Positions 39,564-48,776 of a stretch of DNA of 64,000 bases are shown here, one piece after another. The stretch's first letter is position 1; each line of letters opens with the position of its first letter. Both the position numbers and the translations under genes were made by a program. Below the pieces are notes generated by a model that searched no databases, was not told the origin of the DNA, and saw only the letters and a program-made list of their open reading frames with translations. Source of the stretch: Paraburkholderia sacchari (GTDB lineage: Bacteria; Pseudomonadota; Gammaproteobacteria; Burkholderiales; Burkholderiaceae); contig NZ_JTDB02000004.1 in NCBI RefSeq assembly GCF_000785435.2, positions 248,001-312,000 of the forward strand. Direction: 5' to 3'.

Positions 39564-42524
39564 GTGAGAGCCGCCACCCCGTTTCAGGCCAGCGAGCGCT
39601 TGCTGCAGGACGTTCAAGCCGACCTGCGCCGCTCGCTGCGCGGCGAAGTCCGGTTCGATGCGGGATCGAAGGCGCTCTACGCATCGGATGCTTCGAACTA
39701 CCGACAAATTCCGCTCGGCGTGGTCGTGCCGGCTGACGTGGACGATCTCGTTGCCGCCTTGGCCGCTTGCAGGCGCCACGATGTGCCGTTCCTCACGCGC
39801 GGTGGCGGCACCTCGCAAAACGGCCAGTGCGTGAATGTGGCGGTGGTGGCGGACGCCAGCAAATATGTGAACCGTGTGGTATCCGTGGAGCCGCACGGCA
39901 AGACGGCGATAGTCGAGCCCGGCGTGATCTGCGACACGCTTCGCGATGCCGCCGAGCAGCACGGCTTGACGTTCGCGCCCGATCCGGCCACGCACAGCCG
40001 CTGCACGCTTGGCGGCATGATCGCGAATAACTCTTGCGGCGCGCATTCGGTCATGGCGGGCAAGACCGCCGAGAACGTCGAGGCGCTGGAGGTGCTGACC
40101 TACGACGGCGCGCGCTTCTGGGTCGGTCCGACCAGCGACACGGAGCTTGACGCGATCATTGCCGAAGGTGGTCGCCGCGGCGAAATTTACGCCAGCCTGC
40201 GCGAATTGCGCGACCGCTACGCAGAGCACATTCGCCGCGAGTTTCCGCAAATCAAGCGGCGCGTATCCGGCTTCAATCTCGACCAGTTGCTGCCCGAAAA
40301 CGGCTTTAACGTGGCCCGCGCGCTCGTGGGCACGGAGGGCACCTGCGCGATCACGCTGCAGGCAAAAGTGCGGCTCGTGCGCAGCCCGTCGTGCCGCGTG
40401 CTGCTCTTGCTGGGCTTCAAGGACATCTACATTGCGGCGGACGCGGTCCGGCATTTCACCCGCTTCAATCCCATCGCCATCGAAGGCCTCGATCGCGGCA
40501 TCGTGCGCGGCTTGCAGGCGCGCGGCCTCAAGCGCGAGGAAATCGCGCTGCTGCCGCCAGGCGACGCGTGGGTCGTGCTCGAGTTCGGGGCCGATTCGAT
40601 GGAAGACGCAACGCGCCAGGCCCAGGCGGCGGAGCGCTATTTCCTCGCGGGCGAGGCGGGCCCCGACGTGACTGGCTATGTCGTCACGGAAAAGGCGCAG
40701 CAGCAGAAAATCTGGTCGATTCGCGAAACGGGCGCATCGGCGGTCTCGCTTTCGATCGACCCGGCCAGGCCCGACCCGATGGTGGGCTGGGAAGACGCCG
40801 CCGTGGACCCCGAGCGCCTCGGCGACTATCTGCGCAACTTCCAGGCGCTGGTGGACCGCTATGGCTACGAAACTTGCCTGTACGGCCATTTCGGCGACGG
40901 CTGCGTCCACGCGCGCATCACCTTCGACATCCGCACGGCCGAAGGCGTGCTCAAATGGAAAGGATTCCTTCGCGAAGCCGCACAGCTTGTGGTGGATTTC
41001 GGCGGCTCGCTCTCGGGCGAACATGGCGACGGGCAAGCGAAGGCCGAGTTCCTGCCGATCATGTACGGCCCCGAGATCATCGAGGCGATGGAAGCATTCA
41101 AGGCCATCTGGGACCCCGCGAATCGCCTGAACCCGGGCAAGGTCGTCAACGCTTATCGCGCCGACGAGAATCTGCGCATGGGGCCATCGTACAAACCGGT
41201 AAAACTCACGACCAGGCTGACTTTCGCAAGCCCCGAGGGCGACGGCATGCAGCGCGCGATCGAGCGCTGCATCGGCATGGGCAAGTGCCGCTCGCTCGAA
41301 GGCGGCACGATGTGCCCGAGCTTTCGCGCGACGCGGGAAGAACGCTTCTCCACGCGGGGCCGCGCGCATCTGTTCTGGGAGATGCTGCAAGGCGAGGTCA
41401 TCACGGACGGGTGGAACAGCAAGGAAGTCAAGGAAGCGCTGGACGCGTGCCTTGCCTGCAAGGGATGCAAGTCCGATTGCCCCACGCATACCGACATGGC
41501 GTCGTATAAGGCCGAGTTTCTTTCGCACTACCATGAAAAGCATCGTCGCCCGAGGCAGGCGCTGTTCATGGGGCGAATCGGGCAATGGGCGCCCTGGGCG
41601 AGCCGGTTTCCCCGGTTGACGAACTTCGCGATGTCCACGCCGCCGCTGGCGCGCATCGGAAAATGGGTCGCGGGCGTGGCTGCGGAGCGCAATCTCCCTG
41701 CGTTCGCGCCGAAGTCGTTCAGGATGTTGAGTAACAAAAAGCGCTCAGCGAGTGCGAATGCGGCACGCCCCAAAGTGATTCTCTGGGTCGACACGTTCAA
41801 CGACCATTTTTCGCCACGCGTGGCAATGGCGGCAATGGAGGTGCTGGAGCGCATCGGCTATCAGGTCGTGCTGCCGCGCAAGCGGCTCTGCTGCGGTCGG
41901 CCGCTTTACGACTACGGTTTGCTCGATGAGGCGCGCGCGCTGCTCTCGGGCATTGTCGAGGAACTCGCGGACGAAGTGCGCAGCGGCGTGCCCGTAGTTG
42001 GCCTTGAGCCCGGCTGCCTTTCGGTGTTTAAGGACGAGTTGTTAAAGCAGCTTCCCGGCAACGATATCGCGCAGCGGCTTTCGCAGCAGAGTTTTCTCTT
42101 TTCGGATTTCGTCGCGCAAGCGCGGTTCGCCTGGCCGGCGCTCGATGCGGACGTGATGGTGCATGGGCATTGCCATCAGAAATCGCTGTTCGGCATGAAC
42201 GGCGAAACCGCGTTGCTCAACCAGCTCGGCGTGCGCTGGACGCTGCTCGACACCGGCTGCTGCGGCATGGCGGGATCGTTCGGCTTTAACGCCAACCATT
42301 ACGAACTCTCGATGAAGATTGGCGAAGACACGCTCTTGCCGCTCGTGCGCAAGGCGCCGCGCGAAACGCTGATCGTGACGAATGGTTTTAGTTGCCGCGA
42401 GCAGATCGAGCAGGGCGCGGGACGGCACACGCTGCATATCGCGGAACTTGCGTTGCGCTCGCTCGAACAAGGGCAGTCGAACCAGACCTCGCGTGCGCAC
42501 GAGTGCGCCGAGGAAATCGTTTAA
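39564..42524 (+). CDS. FAD/Fe-S D-2-hydroxyglutarate dehydrogenase (YdiJ-like)
   Basis: About 986 residues, fusion of an FAD-binding (PCMH-type) D-2-hydroxyacid oxidase and a GlpC-like Fe-S half, as in E. coli YdiJ. The FAD half has TRGGGTSQNGQCVN, GGMIANNSCGAHSVMAGKT and the LYGHFGDGCVHARI and GSLSGEHGDGQAK elements. The Fe-S half has CIGMGKCR, CLACKGCKSDCP and two C-terminal cysteine-rich motifs (KRLCCGRPLYDYG, GCCGMAGSFG). It would oxidise D-2-hydroxyglutarate from HglS to 2-oxoglutarate and pass electrons to the respiratory chain. GTG 39564 is chosen for coupling (one base after the HglS stop, GGGAAA upstream); ATG 39513, overlapping HglS by 50 bases, is the alternative. Confidence 0.92.
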   Translation: MRAATPFQASERLLQDVQADLRRSLRGEVRFDAGSKALYASDASNYRQIPLGVVVPADVDDLVAALAACRRHDVPFLTRGGGTSQNGQCVNVAVVADASKYVNRVVSVEPHGKTAIVEPGVICDTLRDAAEQHGLTFAPDPATHSRCTLGGMIANNSCGAHSVMAGKTAENVEALEVLTYDGARFWVGPTSDTELDAIIAEGGRRGEIYASLRELRDRYAEHIRREFPQIKRRVSGFNLDQLLPENGFNVARALVGTEGTCAITLQAKVRLVRSPSCRVLLLLGFKDIYIAADAVRHFTRFNPIAIEGLDRGIVRGLQARGLKREEIALLPPGDAWVVLEFGADSMEDATRQAQAAERYFLAGEAGPDVTGYVVTEKAQQQKIWSIRETGASAVSLSIDPARPDPMVGWEDAAVDPERLGDYLRNFQALVDRYGYETCLYGHFGDGCVHARITFDIRTAEGVLKWKGFLREAAQLVVDFGGSLSGEHGDGQAKAEFLPIMYGPEIIEAMEAFKAIWDPANRLNPGKVVNAYRADENLRMGPSYKPVKLTTRLTFASPEGDGMQRAIERCIGMGKCRSLEGGTMCPSFRATREERFSTRGRAHLFWEMLQGEVITDGWNSKEVKEALDACLACKGCKSDCPTHTDMASYKAEFLSHYHEKHRRPRQALFMGRIGQWAPWASRFPRLTNFAMSTPPLARIGKWVAGVAAERNLPAFAPKSFRMLSNKKRSASANAARPKVILWVDTFNDHFSPRVAMAAMEVLERIGYQVVLPRKRLCCGRPLYDYGLLDEARALLSGIVEELADEVRSGVPVVGLEPGCLSVFKDELLKQLPGNDIAQRLSQQSFLFSDFVAQARFAWPALDADVMVHGHCHQKSLFGMNGETALLNQLGVRWTLLDTGCCGMAGSFGFNANHYELSMKIGEDTLLPLVRKAPRETLIVTNGFSCREQIEQGAGRHTLHIAELALRSLEQGQSNQTSRAHECAEEIV

Positions 42525-42551
42525 TCGCCGGAACCACGATCCATAGACACC

Positions 42552-43763
42552 ATGTACGCGTTCACTTCTCCGTTCCAGCAGCCTTCGGGCTCTCCTATTC
42601 GCGAGCTATTCAAATACCTCGGCGAGCCCGGCATGATTTCGTTCGCGGGCGGCTACCCGGCCAGCGATTTGTTCGACGTGGAAGGCTTGCGGCTCGCGGC
42701 GCAGCGCGCCTATGACCCGGCTGTTCAGTGCCTTCAATATGGACCCACCGATGGGCTGCCCGCGCTCAAGCGCGAAATCGTGGCGCTGATGGAGCGGCGC
42801 GGCGCAACTTGCGAAGCCGACGAACTGATGGCGACCACGGGCTCGCAACAGGGGCTCGATTTGCTGCTGCGCGTGCTGGTCGAACCCGGCGACGTCGTGC
42901 TCACCGAAGAGCCTGCGTATCCCGCAACTTTGCAGGCGTTCCGGTTGCAGCGCGCGAAGATCGTGACGGTTCCAATCGATGCGCACGGGATTCAGGTGGA
43001 GAAACTCGCGTCGCTGCTGGAGTCGGGCGCATGCGCCAAGCCGAAGCTGCTCTACACGGTGCCGACCTTTGCGAACCCCACAGGCGCGACGCTGTCCGCC
43101 GAACGGCGGCGCGCGCTGCTCGCGCTGGCGGTCAAATATCGTTTCGTGGTGGTCGAGGACGATCCTTACGGCGATCTACGCTTTGCCGGTGCGCCGCTGC
43201 GTTCGCTGCTCGCCGAAGCGGAGCACATCGACGGCGCGCGCGACTGGGTTGTGCATTTCGCGAGCCTCTCCAAGATCGTTGCACCGGGCTTGCGCGTGGG
43301 CTGGATGGTGGGTCCGCGCGAAATCGTGCGACGGTGCGTGATTGCCAAACAGACGGTCGATCTTTGCAGCTCGCCCTGGACCCAGGCGGTGGCGGCCGAA
43401 TACCTCGCGGCTGGGGCGCTCGAATCTCATCTGCCGAAAATAACGGCCGCATACGGCGTGAAATGCCGCGAATTGTGCTCGGCGTTGCGCGAGGAACTCG
43501 GCGACGCCATCGAGTTTGCGCAACCCGAAGGCGGCATGTTCGTATGGGCCCGATTGCCTGGCATTAACGCATCGGACCTGCTGGAGCAGGCGATCGCGCA
43601 GAAGGTTATTTTCGTGCCTGGAAAAGCATTCTTCGCCAATGCAGCGGATAGCGCCTCGTTGCGGCTTTCATTTGCCGCGCCCGATGCGGAGGCCATCAGG
43701 GAAGGCGTGCGTCGAATGAAGCGGGCTTATGAAGCGGTGGTGACAGCAGGAAGGCCGTCATAG
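42552..43763 (+). CDS. PLP aminotransferase, probably 2-aminoadipate aminotransferase
   Basis: A 403-residue fold-type I aminotransferase of the LysN/MocR-catalytic-like group: FAGGYPASDLFD, TTGSQQGLDLLLRVLVEPGDVVLTEEPAYPA, the PLP contact YTVPTFANPTGATLS, and the catalytic Lys in FASLSKIVAPGLRVGWM. LysN-type enzymes interconvert 2-aminoadipate and 2-oxoadipate, the substrate of HglS two genes upstream, so the three form a chain 2-aminoadipate to 2-oxoglutarate. Substrate is from context. It starts 27 bases after the dehydrogenase gene. Confidence 0.9.
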   Translation: MYAFTSPFQQPSGSPIRELFKYLGEPGMISFAGGYPASDLFDVEGLRLAAQRAYDPAVQCLQYGPTDGLPALKREIVALMERRGATCEADELMATTGSQQGLDLLLRVLVEPGDVVLTEEPAYPATLQAFRLQRAKIVTVPIDAHGIQVEKLASLLESGACAKPKLLYTVPTFANPTGATLSAERRRALLALAVKYRFVVVEDDPYGDLRFAGAPLRSLLAEAEHIDGARDWVVHFASLSKIVAPGLRVGWMVGPREIVRRCVIAKQTVDLCSSPWTQAVAAEYLAAGALESHLPKITAAYGVKCRELCSALREELGDAIEFAQPEGGMFVWARLPGINASDLLEQAIAQKVIFVPGKAFFANAADSASLRLSFAAPDAEAIREGVRRMKRAYEAVVTAGRPS

Positions 43764-43827
43764 CGGCTTTTATCGCTTTCGCATAATGTCGTTTGGGGAC
43801 AGCTTGCCGTCGCACGGCGGTAAGGCG

Positions 43828-43845
43828 TTGTCATATTGCTGTCAT
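43828..43845 (+). promoter_or_regulatory. Pho box upstream of the phosphatase gene
   Basis: TTGTCAT (43828-43834), ATTG, CTGTCAT (43839-43845): two 7-base direct repeats with a 4-base AT-rich spacer, the PhoB site layout (11-base period), 60 bases before ATG 43905. Confidence 0.75.
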
Positions 43846-43904
43846 ATTTTCGTGTGCACGCGCCCTTGCCAGCGAGCGGGGCGTCACATTCACGGAGAGA
43901 GACC

Positions 43905-45182
43905 ATGCAACGCCGCAAGTTTCTGAACTCGATTGCTGCCGCCACCGCGGCCGGCGCGTTTGTCACGCGGGCGGGCGCAGCCGTTGCCGGAAAGCCGACG
44001 GCCGACGCGATCGACCCGGCCCGCTGGTCGCCGCTGAACGCGGCGCGGCTGCAGTCGGTGCTCGACCAGCACGGCGTGAAAAGCAGGCAATACAACCCGA
44101 ATCGTCGCCCATACGCGGTGTTCGATTGGGACAATACGTGCATCATGAACGACTGCGAAGAAGCGTTGATGATGTATCAGATCAATCATCTGCAGTACAA
44201 ATTGACGCCGGATGAATTCGTTCAGGTGATGTGGAAGGACGTGCCGAAAGGCCCGTTCACGAAGGACTACACGACAGTGGACGGCAAGCCGGTGACGATG
44301 GAGGACCTCGCCGCCGACGTCGAATCCGACTACCGCTGGCTATATGCGAACTACAAGGGGCTTGCCGGCGACAAGACCCTCGAAGCGATCCAGGAAACCG
44401 ACCAGTTCAAGGATTTCCGCGCGAAGCTGTATTTCATGTACGACGCGATCTGCGATACGCATCCGCTCGAAGTCGGCTACAAGTGGATCATCTACTTTTA
44501 CCGGAACATGACGCCTGTCGAGGTGCAGGCGATGGCGGCTGCGTCGAACGATCACGGGATTGGCGACGCGCTGCGCAAGGTCGCGTACGAAAGCCCGAAG
44601 ACACTGCCCGGCAAGGCCGGTGTCGTGTCGGATACGCATTTCCACGGCCTGCGTATTCATGAGGAAATTCGTGCGGTGATGCATACATTGCGCGCGAACG
44701 GGATCGACGTGTATGTGAGCACCGCGTCGCTCGACGACATCGTGCGCGTGTTCGCCGGCCATCCGAACTACGGCTATGGCGTGCAGCCGGAAAATGTGAT
44801 CGGCATGCGTCTGGAGATGCAGGACGGCAAGTACACGAGCGATTACAGGCGCGGCTGGTACTTCAACTACGGTCCGGGCAAGACCGCCGGCATTCGTGGC
44901 GAGCTGGAGTCGAAGAAAGGCTACGGCCCGCTGCTCGTGTTCGGCGACAGCGACGGCGACGCGTGGATGCTGCGCGACTTCAAGGACACCGCGGTTGGCG
45001 TGATCGTGAACCGGATGAAGAAGGGCGAGATTGGCGCGGACAGCAAGCTCGCGGCCGAGCAGATCGGCAATCCCGATGCACGCTTCCTGCTGCAGGGCCG
45101 CGACGAGCGTACCGGGCTGATGATTCCGGATGAAAAGTCGGTGAAGTACGGGAAGACGGAGCGCAGGCTGCTGGCGCTTTGA
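43905..45182 (+). CDS. Tat-exported HAD-type phosphatase (phosphorylcholine-phosphatase-like)
   Basis: A 425-residue protein with a twin-arginine signal (MQRRKFLNSIAAATAAGAFV; mature part from about residue 26). HAD motif I is FDWDNTCIMND with both aspartates, followed by a large inserted cap, motif II near VYVSTASLDDI, and motif IV FGDSDGDAWML. This is the type of secreted HAD phosphatases including phosphorylcholine phosphatase of Pseudomonas. The Pho box upstream says it is induced by phosphate starvation and would release phosphate from an organic ester outside the cytoplasm. GGAGAGAG precedes ATG 43905. Confidence 0.87.
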   Translation: MQRRKFLNSIAAATAAGAFVTRAGAAVAGKPTADAIDPARWSPLNAARLQSVLDQHGVKSRQYNPNRRPYAVFDWDNTCIMNDCEEALMMYQINHLQYKLTPDEFVQVMWKDVPKGPFTKDYTTVDGKPVTMEDLAADVESDYRWLYANYKGLAGDKTLEAIQETDQFKDFRAKLYFMYDAICDTHPLEVGYKWIIYFYRNMTPVEVQAMAAASNDHGIGDALRKVAYESPKTLPGKAGVVSDTHFHGLRIHEEIRAVMHTLRANGIDVYVSTASLDDIVRVFAGHPNYGYGVQPENVIGMRLEMQDGKYTSDYRRGWYFNYGPGKTAGIRGELESKKGYGPLLVFGDSDGDAWMLRDFKDTAVGVIVNRMKKGEIGADSKLAAEQIGNPDARFLLQGRDERTGLMIPDEKSVKYGKTERRLLAL

Positions 45183-45205
45183 GCGAACGGGCGCGTCGAT
45201 GAGCC

Positions 45206-45229
45206 GGCGATCGGGCGATCGGGCGATCC
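45206..45229. repeat. Three tandem octamers GGCGATCG
   Basis: GGCGATCG at 45206-45213 and 45214-45221, then GGCGATCC at 45222-45229, in the 64-base gap between the convergent phosphatase and RES toxin genes. Probably a slippage-prone simple repeat; no function seen. Confidence 0.6.
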
Positions 45230-45246
45230 GGCCATCGACACCGGCT

Positions 45247-45729
45247 TCATCGCGTCGTCCGGCCGAACAGGCGTGGATCCAGCGTAAAGGGTTCGGTGCT
45301 GATGACCTTGACGCTTTCCATTTCCGGATGCATCGGGTTCAGCAGCAGATTGAAATCGCTTGGACAGACGACCGACGGCACCCGCATCGCAAGCTGCTCG
45401 CCCGCTTCGAGCCATTGCCGGCCGAGCGCTCTTGTTTGCGCGGGGTCCTGCGTCAGGTCCGCCCAGCCTTGCGGCAGCTCAGGCACGAACGCGTTGGCGT
45501 AGACCGGGTCCGGCACCTCCAGCGTCACCAGGAAATAGCCGCTGGCCGGCAACAAGCCCGCCATGTGCACGAGCGCTTCGAGCAGCGCGGTCGATGCGTG
45601 GCAGCAGGTGTAGAGCACCCGCATGCCGCGCGGGTTCCAGCGGCCGCCGGCGAGCGCCGCGCCATTGCCGCTCAGGTCGTCGGCGCGGTAGTACCCACGC
45701 CTTTCTTTTGCGAGGCGGTAAAGCCTCAT
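45247..45729 (-). CDS. RES-domain toxin
   Basis: A 160-residue RES-domain protein: MRLYRLAKERRGYYRADDLS, GGRWNPRGMRVLYTCCHAST and ALLEALVHM carry the Arg, Tyr and Glu typical of the family, related to ADP-ribosyltransferases; known members degrade NAD+ or modify a target enzyme. The start (45729) overlaps the antitoxin stop by four bases (ATGA), the classic antitoxin-first order. A longer frame lies inside the antitoxin gene and is discarded. Confidence 0.92.
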   Translation of the reverse strand: MRLYRLAKERRGYYRADDLSGNGAALAGGRWNPRGMRVLYTCCHASTALLEALVHMAGLLPASGYFLVTLEVPDPVYANAFVPELPQGWADLTQDPAQTRALGRQWLEAGEQLAMRVPSVVCPSDFNLLLNPMHPEMESVKVISTEPFTLDPRLFGRTTR

Positions 45730-46232
45730 GCAGATACGCCGTGGATGACGCGCAGCAGAATTTCGCGCACGCGGTCGTAACCCGGCTGCGAATCGAGCAC
45801 TTCTAGCGGGCAGAGCCCGCCCAGTTCGGCGTTCGATCGCTGCATCCACTCGGCGGCCAGCGCCGCATCCTCGAACACTTCCATAGCGAGTTGACGCACG
45901 TACAGCACGCGTGCGACGCGATCCGACTCGGCCGGCGACAGACGCTCCTCGCGCGCCATCTTGCGCAAGATGGTCGAACTCGGCAGATTGAGATGCGCGA
46001 GCAGCGTCTGGACGGGTATGTGCAGCAGGTTCTTCGCCACGCGCTCGATGATGGCTGCTTCCATTCCTTCGCGGATCTGCCGGCGCTGTTCGAGCGGATC
46101 GAATCTGACGAGGAACGTTTCGATGTCGTCATGGCGGGCGCTGGAGCGGCCCGAGGCGACCAGCGACTTGCGGGCATGCGTGGCGGCCGGGCGCGCAGCC
46201 GCCGGACGGCCAGAGGATTGATTCAGAGTCAT
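45726..46232 (-). CDS. Xre/MbcA/ParS-type antitoxin (DUF2384)
   Basis: A 168-residue antitoxin: an N-terminal Xre-like helical domain (VAKNLLHIPVQTLLAHLNLP, then STILRKMAREERLSPAESDR) and a C-terminal DUF2384 toxin-binding part (GGLCPLEVLDSQPGYDRVREIL). It neutralises the RES protein and should repress the pair; a strong palindrome and GAGTCC repeats lie 69-109 bases upstream. The N-terminal 35 residues are Ala/Arg/Ser-rich, so a later start is possible. Confidence 0.9.
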   Translation of the reverse strand: MTLNQSSGRPAAARPAATHARKSLVASGRSSARHDDIETFLVRFDPLEQRRQIREGMEAAIIERVAKNLLHIPVQTLLAHLNLPSSTILRKMAREERLSPAESDRVARVLYVRQLAMEVFEDAALAAEWMQRSNAELGGLCPLEVLDSQPGYDRVREILLRVIHGVSA

Positions 46233-46300
46233 GATGCGATTCTCCCAGATGGGAATGCCATTGCTATCATTTTAGAATTCTCTTGAACGGAGGTCAAGGT

Positions 46301-46341
46301 ACTCTCATTTGAGAGTCCGCTAAAGAGTCCTCGGAGAGTCC
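46301..46341 (-). promoter_or_regulatory. Candidate toxin-antitoxin operator
   Basis: ACTCTCA-TT-TGAGAGT (46301-46316) is a perfect 7-2-7 palindrome. It runs into three GAGTCC copies at 46313, 46325 and 46336, at 11-12-base steps, about one helical turn, which suits cooperative binding. Of the 327-base gap 46233-46559 this is the only structured part; the rest is the AraC-type gene's leader with no clear site. Confidence 0.55.
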
Positions 46342-46559
46342 TCTAACCGGCTGTCCCGGCCCCGACCCCATATCGCTGCGTTGCACAAAAATTGACATCG
46401 GCTCCGGTACGGGGTTTCCCTTACGCAAAAAAGTATCAGTCCGGCGTCTTATTTTTAGTAGCCGATCGGTATGGGGACGGGTAATTTTCAGGCATGGCGG
46501 GCGTTCATCGATTCCCTTAGCCAAACAACAAAGAACGGACCGTCGCAGGAGGAAGACAC

Positions 46560-47504
46560 ATGCTATCCAGGCAGGATGCGATGACACACCGGGATGCGGG
46601 CCAGCCAGCGATGAGCCAGCCCGGGATGGGCCAGCCCGATCTGGAACTGGTCGCGGTTCCGGCCGCCGAGTCGTTCAAGGTTTGGGCCCATGGCTATCCT
46701 TATCGCACGGTGCGCTGGCATTTCCATCCCGAGTACGAGATCCACCTCATCACGGCCACGACGGGCAAGTACTTCGTCGGCGATCACATCGGCAACTTCG
46801 CGCCGGGCAATCTCGTGATGGTGGGTCCGAACCTGCCGCATAACTGGGTCAGCAGCGTGCCGCAAGGCGAGCGCGTCGACGAACGTTGCCTCGTCCTGCA
46901 GTTCGATACCGCGTTCATGGCGCGCACCTTCGATGCATTTCCGGAACTCCGGCGCGTGGAGCCGCTGCTCGACGCATCGCGCGGCGGCCTGCTGTTTTCA
47001 CCGGAGACCGGCGCGGCAGTCGAGCCGATCCTGCGCGAGATGGTGGGCGCGCAAGGGCTGCGCCGCGTCATGCTGTTCATCGCGCTGTTCGATCAGCTGC
47101 TGCGCAGCGCCGAGCCGCAAAAGCTCGCGAGCGCCGCGTATCGCGCCGACCCGGCGCGCTATGCCGGTTCGCGCATCAATCACGTGCTGACGTTCATCGG
47201 CAAGAACCTCTCGCAGGAACTGCGCGAAACCGATCTGGCCGCGCTCGCGGGGCAGAGTGTCAGCGCATTCTCGCGCTATTTCCGCCGGCACACGGGCGTG
47301 CCGTTCGTGCAGTACGTGAACCAGCTGCGTATCGATCTCGCGTGCCAGCTGCTGCTGTCCGACGAGTTGAGCATCACCGATATCTGCTATCGGGTCGGCT
47401 TCAACAACCTCTCGAATTTCAACCGGCAGTTCCTGCTGATCAAGGGGATGTCGCCGTCGCGCTGGCGCTCGTGGCAGCGGCTGAACGTTGCCAGCGCCGC
47501 CTGA
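46560..47504 (+). CDS. AraC-family regulator of the pentitol operon
   Basis: A 314-residue AraC-type regulator: N-terminal cupin (VRWHFHPEYEIHLITATTGKYFVGD, GNLVMVGPNLPHNW) for a sugar-like effector, and two helix-turn-helix motifs at the C-terminus (LAALAGQSVSAFSRYFRRHTG, SITDICYRVGFNNLSNFNRQF). The genes for a sugar ABC importer, polyol dehydrogenase and pentulokinase follow on the same strand. AGGAGGAA lies 6 bases before ATG 46560. Confidence 0.94.
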   Translation: MLSRQDAMTHRDAGQPAMSQPGMGQPDLELVAVPAAESFKVWAHGYPYRTVRWHFHPEYEIHLITATTGKYFVGDHIGNFAPGNLVMVGPNLPHNWVSSVPQGERVDERCLVLQFDTAFMARTFDAFPELRRVEPLLDASRGGLLFSPETGAAVEPILREMVGAQGLRRVMLFIALFDQLLRSAEPQKLASAAYRADPARYAGSRINHVLTFIGKNLSQELRETDLAALAGQSVSAFSRYFRRHTGVPFVQYVNQLRIDLACQLLLSDELSITDICYRVGFNNLSNFNRQFLLIKGMSPSRWRSWQRLNVASAA

Positions 47505-47601
47505 TGACCGACCGGACGTGCGCTTTGCCGTCCTCGCGCACTTTTCGCGCCTCGTCCGTACCGTCGCGCCGAGCCGGCCTGCCCGGCGTGAGGAAGCTTT
47601 A

Positions 47602-47616
47602 CCGGTGGTCCACCGG
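47602..47616. promoter_or_regulatory. CCGGTGG-T-CCACCGG palindrome before the sugar-binding-protein gene
   Basis: A perfect 7-1-7 inverted repeat 39 bases upstream of ATG 47656. It may be an operator or a leader hairpin; an AraC site would more often be a direct repeat, so the binder is uncertain. Confidence 0.4.
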
Positions 47617-47655
47617 CGCTGCACCGGCCTATGTCAAAAATCATGGAGACAAGCA

Positions 47656-48714
47656 ATGACCCGACTCTCGACCCATCTGATTGGCGCCGCACTGTCTGGC
47701 CTGGCGCTGGCCAGTGCGACCGTGTCCTTCGCCGCGCCCAGCGGCACGGTGGCGTTCCTGATGCCCGACCACGCGTCGACGCGCTATGAGCAGCACGATT
47801 TCCCCGGCTTCAAGGCGGAAATGGCGAAGCTCTGCGCCGGCTGCAAGGTGCTGTACCAGAACGCGAATGCCGATGCCTCGACCCAGCAGCAACAGTTCAA
47901 TTCGGTGATCGCGCAGGGCGCGAAGGTGATCGTGCTCGATCCGGTCGACTCGACGGCGGCGGCTTCGCTGGTGCATATGGCGCAAAGCCAGGGCATCAAG
48001 GTGATTGCCTACGATCGTCCGGTGCCGTCCACGTCCGCCGACTATTACGTCTCGTTCGACAACGAGGAGATCGGCAAGTCGATTGCGCAATCGCTCGTGC
48101 AGCACCTGAAGGGCGCGGGCGTGGCGGGCGGCAAGGGCGGCGTGCTCGAAGTCAACGGCTCGCCCACCGACGCGGCGGCGGGCCTGATCAAGAAGGGCAT
48201 TCACGAAGGGCTGGAAGGCAGCGGCTACAAGACGCTGTCCGAATACGACACGCCGGAATGGGCGCCGCCCAAGGCCCAGCAGTGGGTGAGCGGGCAGATC
48301 ACGCGCTTTGGCTCGCAAATAGTCGGCGTTGTCGCCGCCAACGACGGCACGGCGGGCGGCACCATCGCCGCGTTCAAGGCGGCCGGCGTCAATCCCGTGC
48401 CGCCCGTGACCGGCAATGACGCAACGCTCGCGGGCCTGCAGCTGATCGTGGCGGGCGACCAGTACAACACGATTCTCAAGCCGAGCGAGATCGTCGCGGC
48501 CGCCGCGGCCAAGATTGCCGTGGGCTTCCTCTCGGGCGAGAAGCCCAAGGGCGAAACGACGCTCTTCAACACGCCGTCGCAGCTTTTCAAGCCGGCCGTC
48601 ATCACCGCGAAGAACCTCAAGGCCGAGGTGGTCGACAAGGGCTTCACGACCGCGAAGGACCTGTGTGCCGGGCGCTACGCGGACGGCTGCAGGAAGCTTG
48701 GCATCGCGAATTGA
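47656..48714 (+). CDS. Periplasmic sugar/polyol-binding protein (ribose/xylose type)
   Basis: A 352-residue solute-binding protein of the RbsB/XylF fold: signal peptide of about 26 residues (cleavage near SFAA), then VAFLMPDHASTRYEQHDFPGF, VIVLDPVDSTAAASLV and VIAYDRPVPSTSADYYVSFDN. It delivers a pentose or pentitol to the permease encoded two genes on. The mature start resembles XylF more than RbsB. It lies in the AraC-controlled operon. Confidence 0.93.
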   Translation: MTRLSTHLIGAALSGLALASATVSFAAPSGTVAFLMPDHASTRYEQHDFPGFKAEMAKLCAGCKVLYQNANADASTQQQQFNSVIAQGAKVIVLDPVDSTAAASLVHMAQSQGIKVIAYDRPVPSTSADYYVSFDNEEIGKSIAQSLVQHLKGAGVAGGKGGVLEVNGSPTDAAAGLIKKGIHEGLEGSGYKTLSEYDTPEWAPPKAQQWVSGQITRFGSQIVGVVAANDGTAGGTIAAFKAAGVNPVPPVTGNDATLAGLQLIVAGDQYNTILKPSEIVAAAAAKIAVGFLSGEKPKGETTLFNTPSQLFKPAVITAKNLKAEVVDKGFTTAKDLCAGRYADGCRKLGIAN

Positions 48715-48776
48715 TTAGCGATATGGGGGCGCGGCGGCCGCCGCGCCCCCGGGATTTACAGAGAGCAGGCAAGTTC

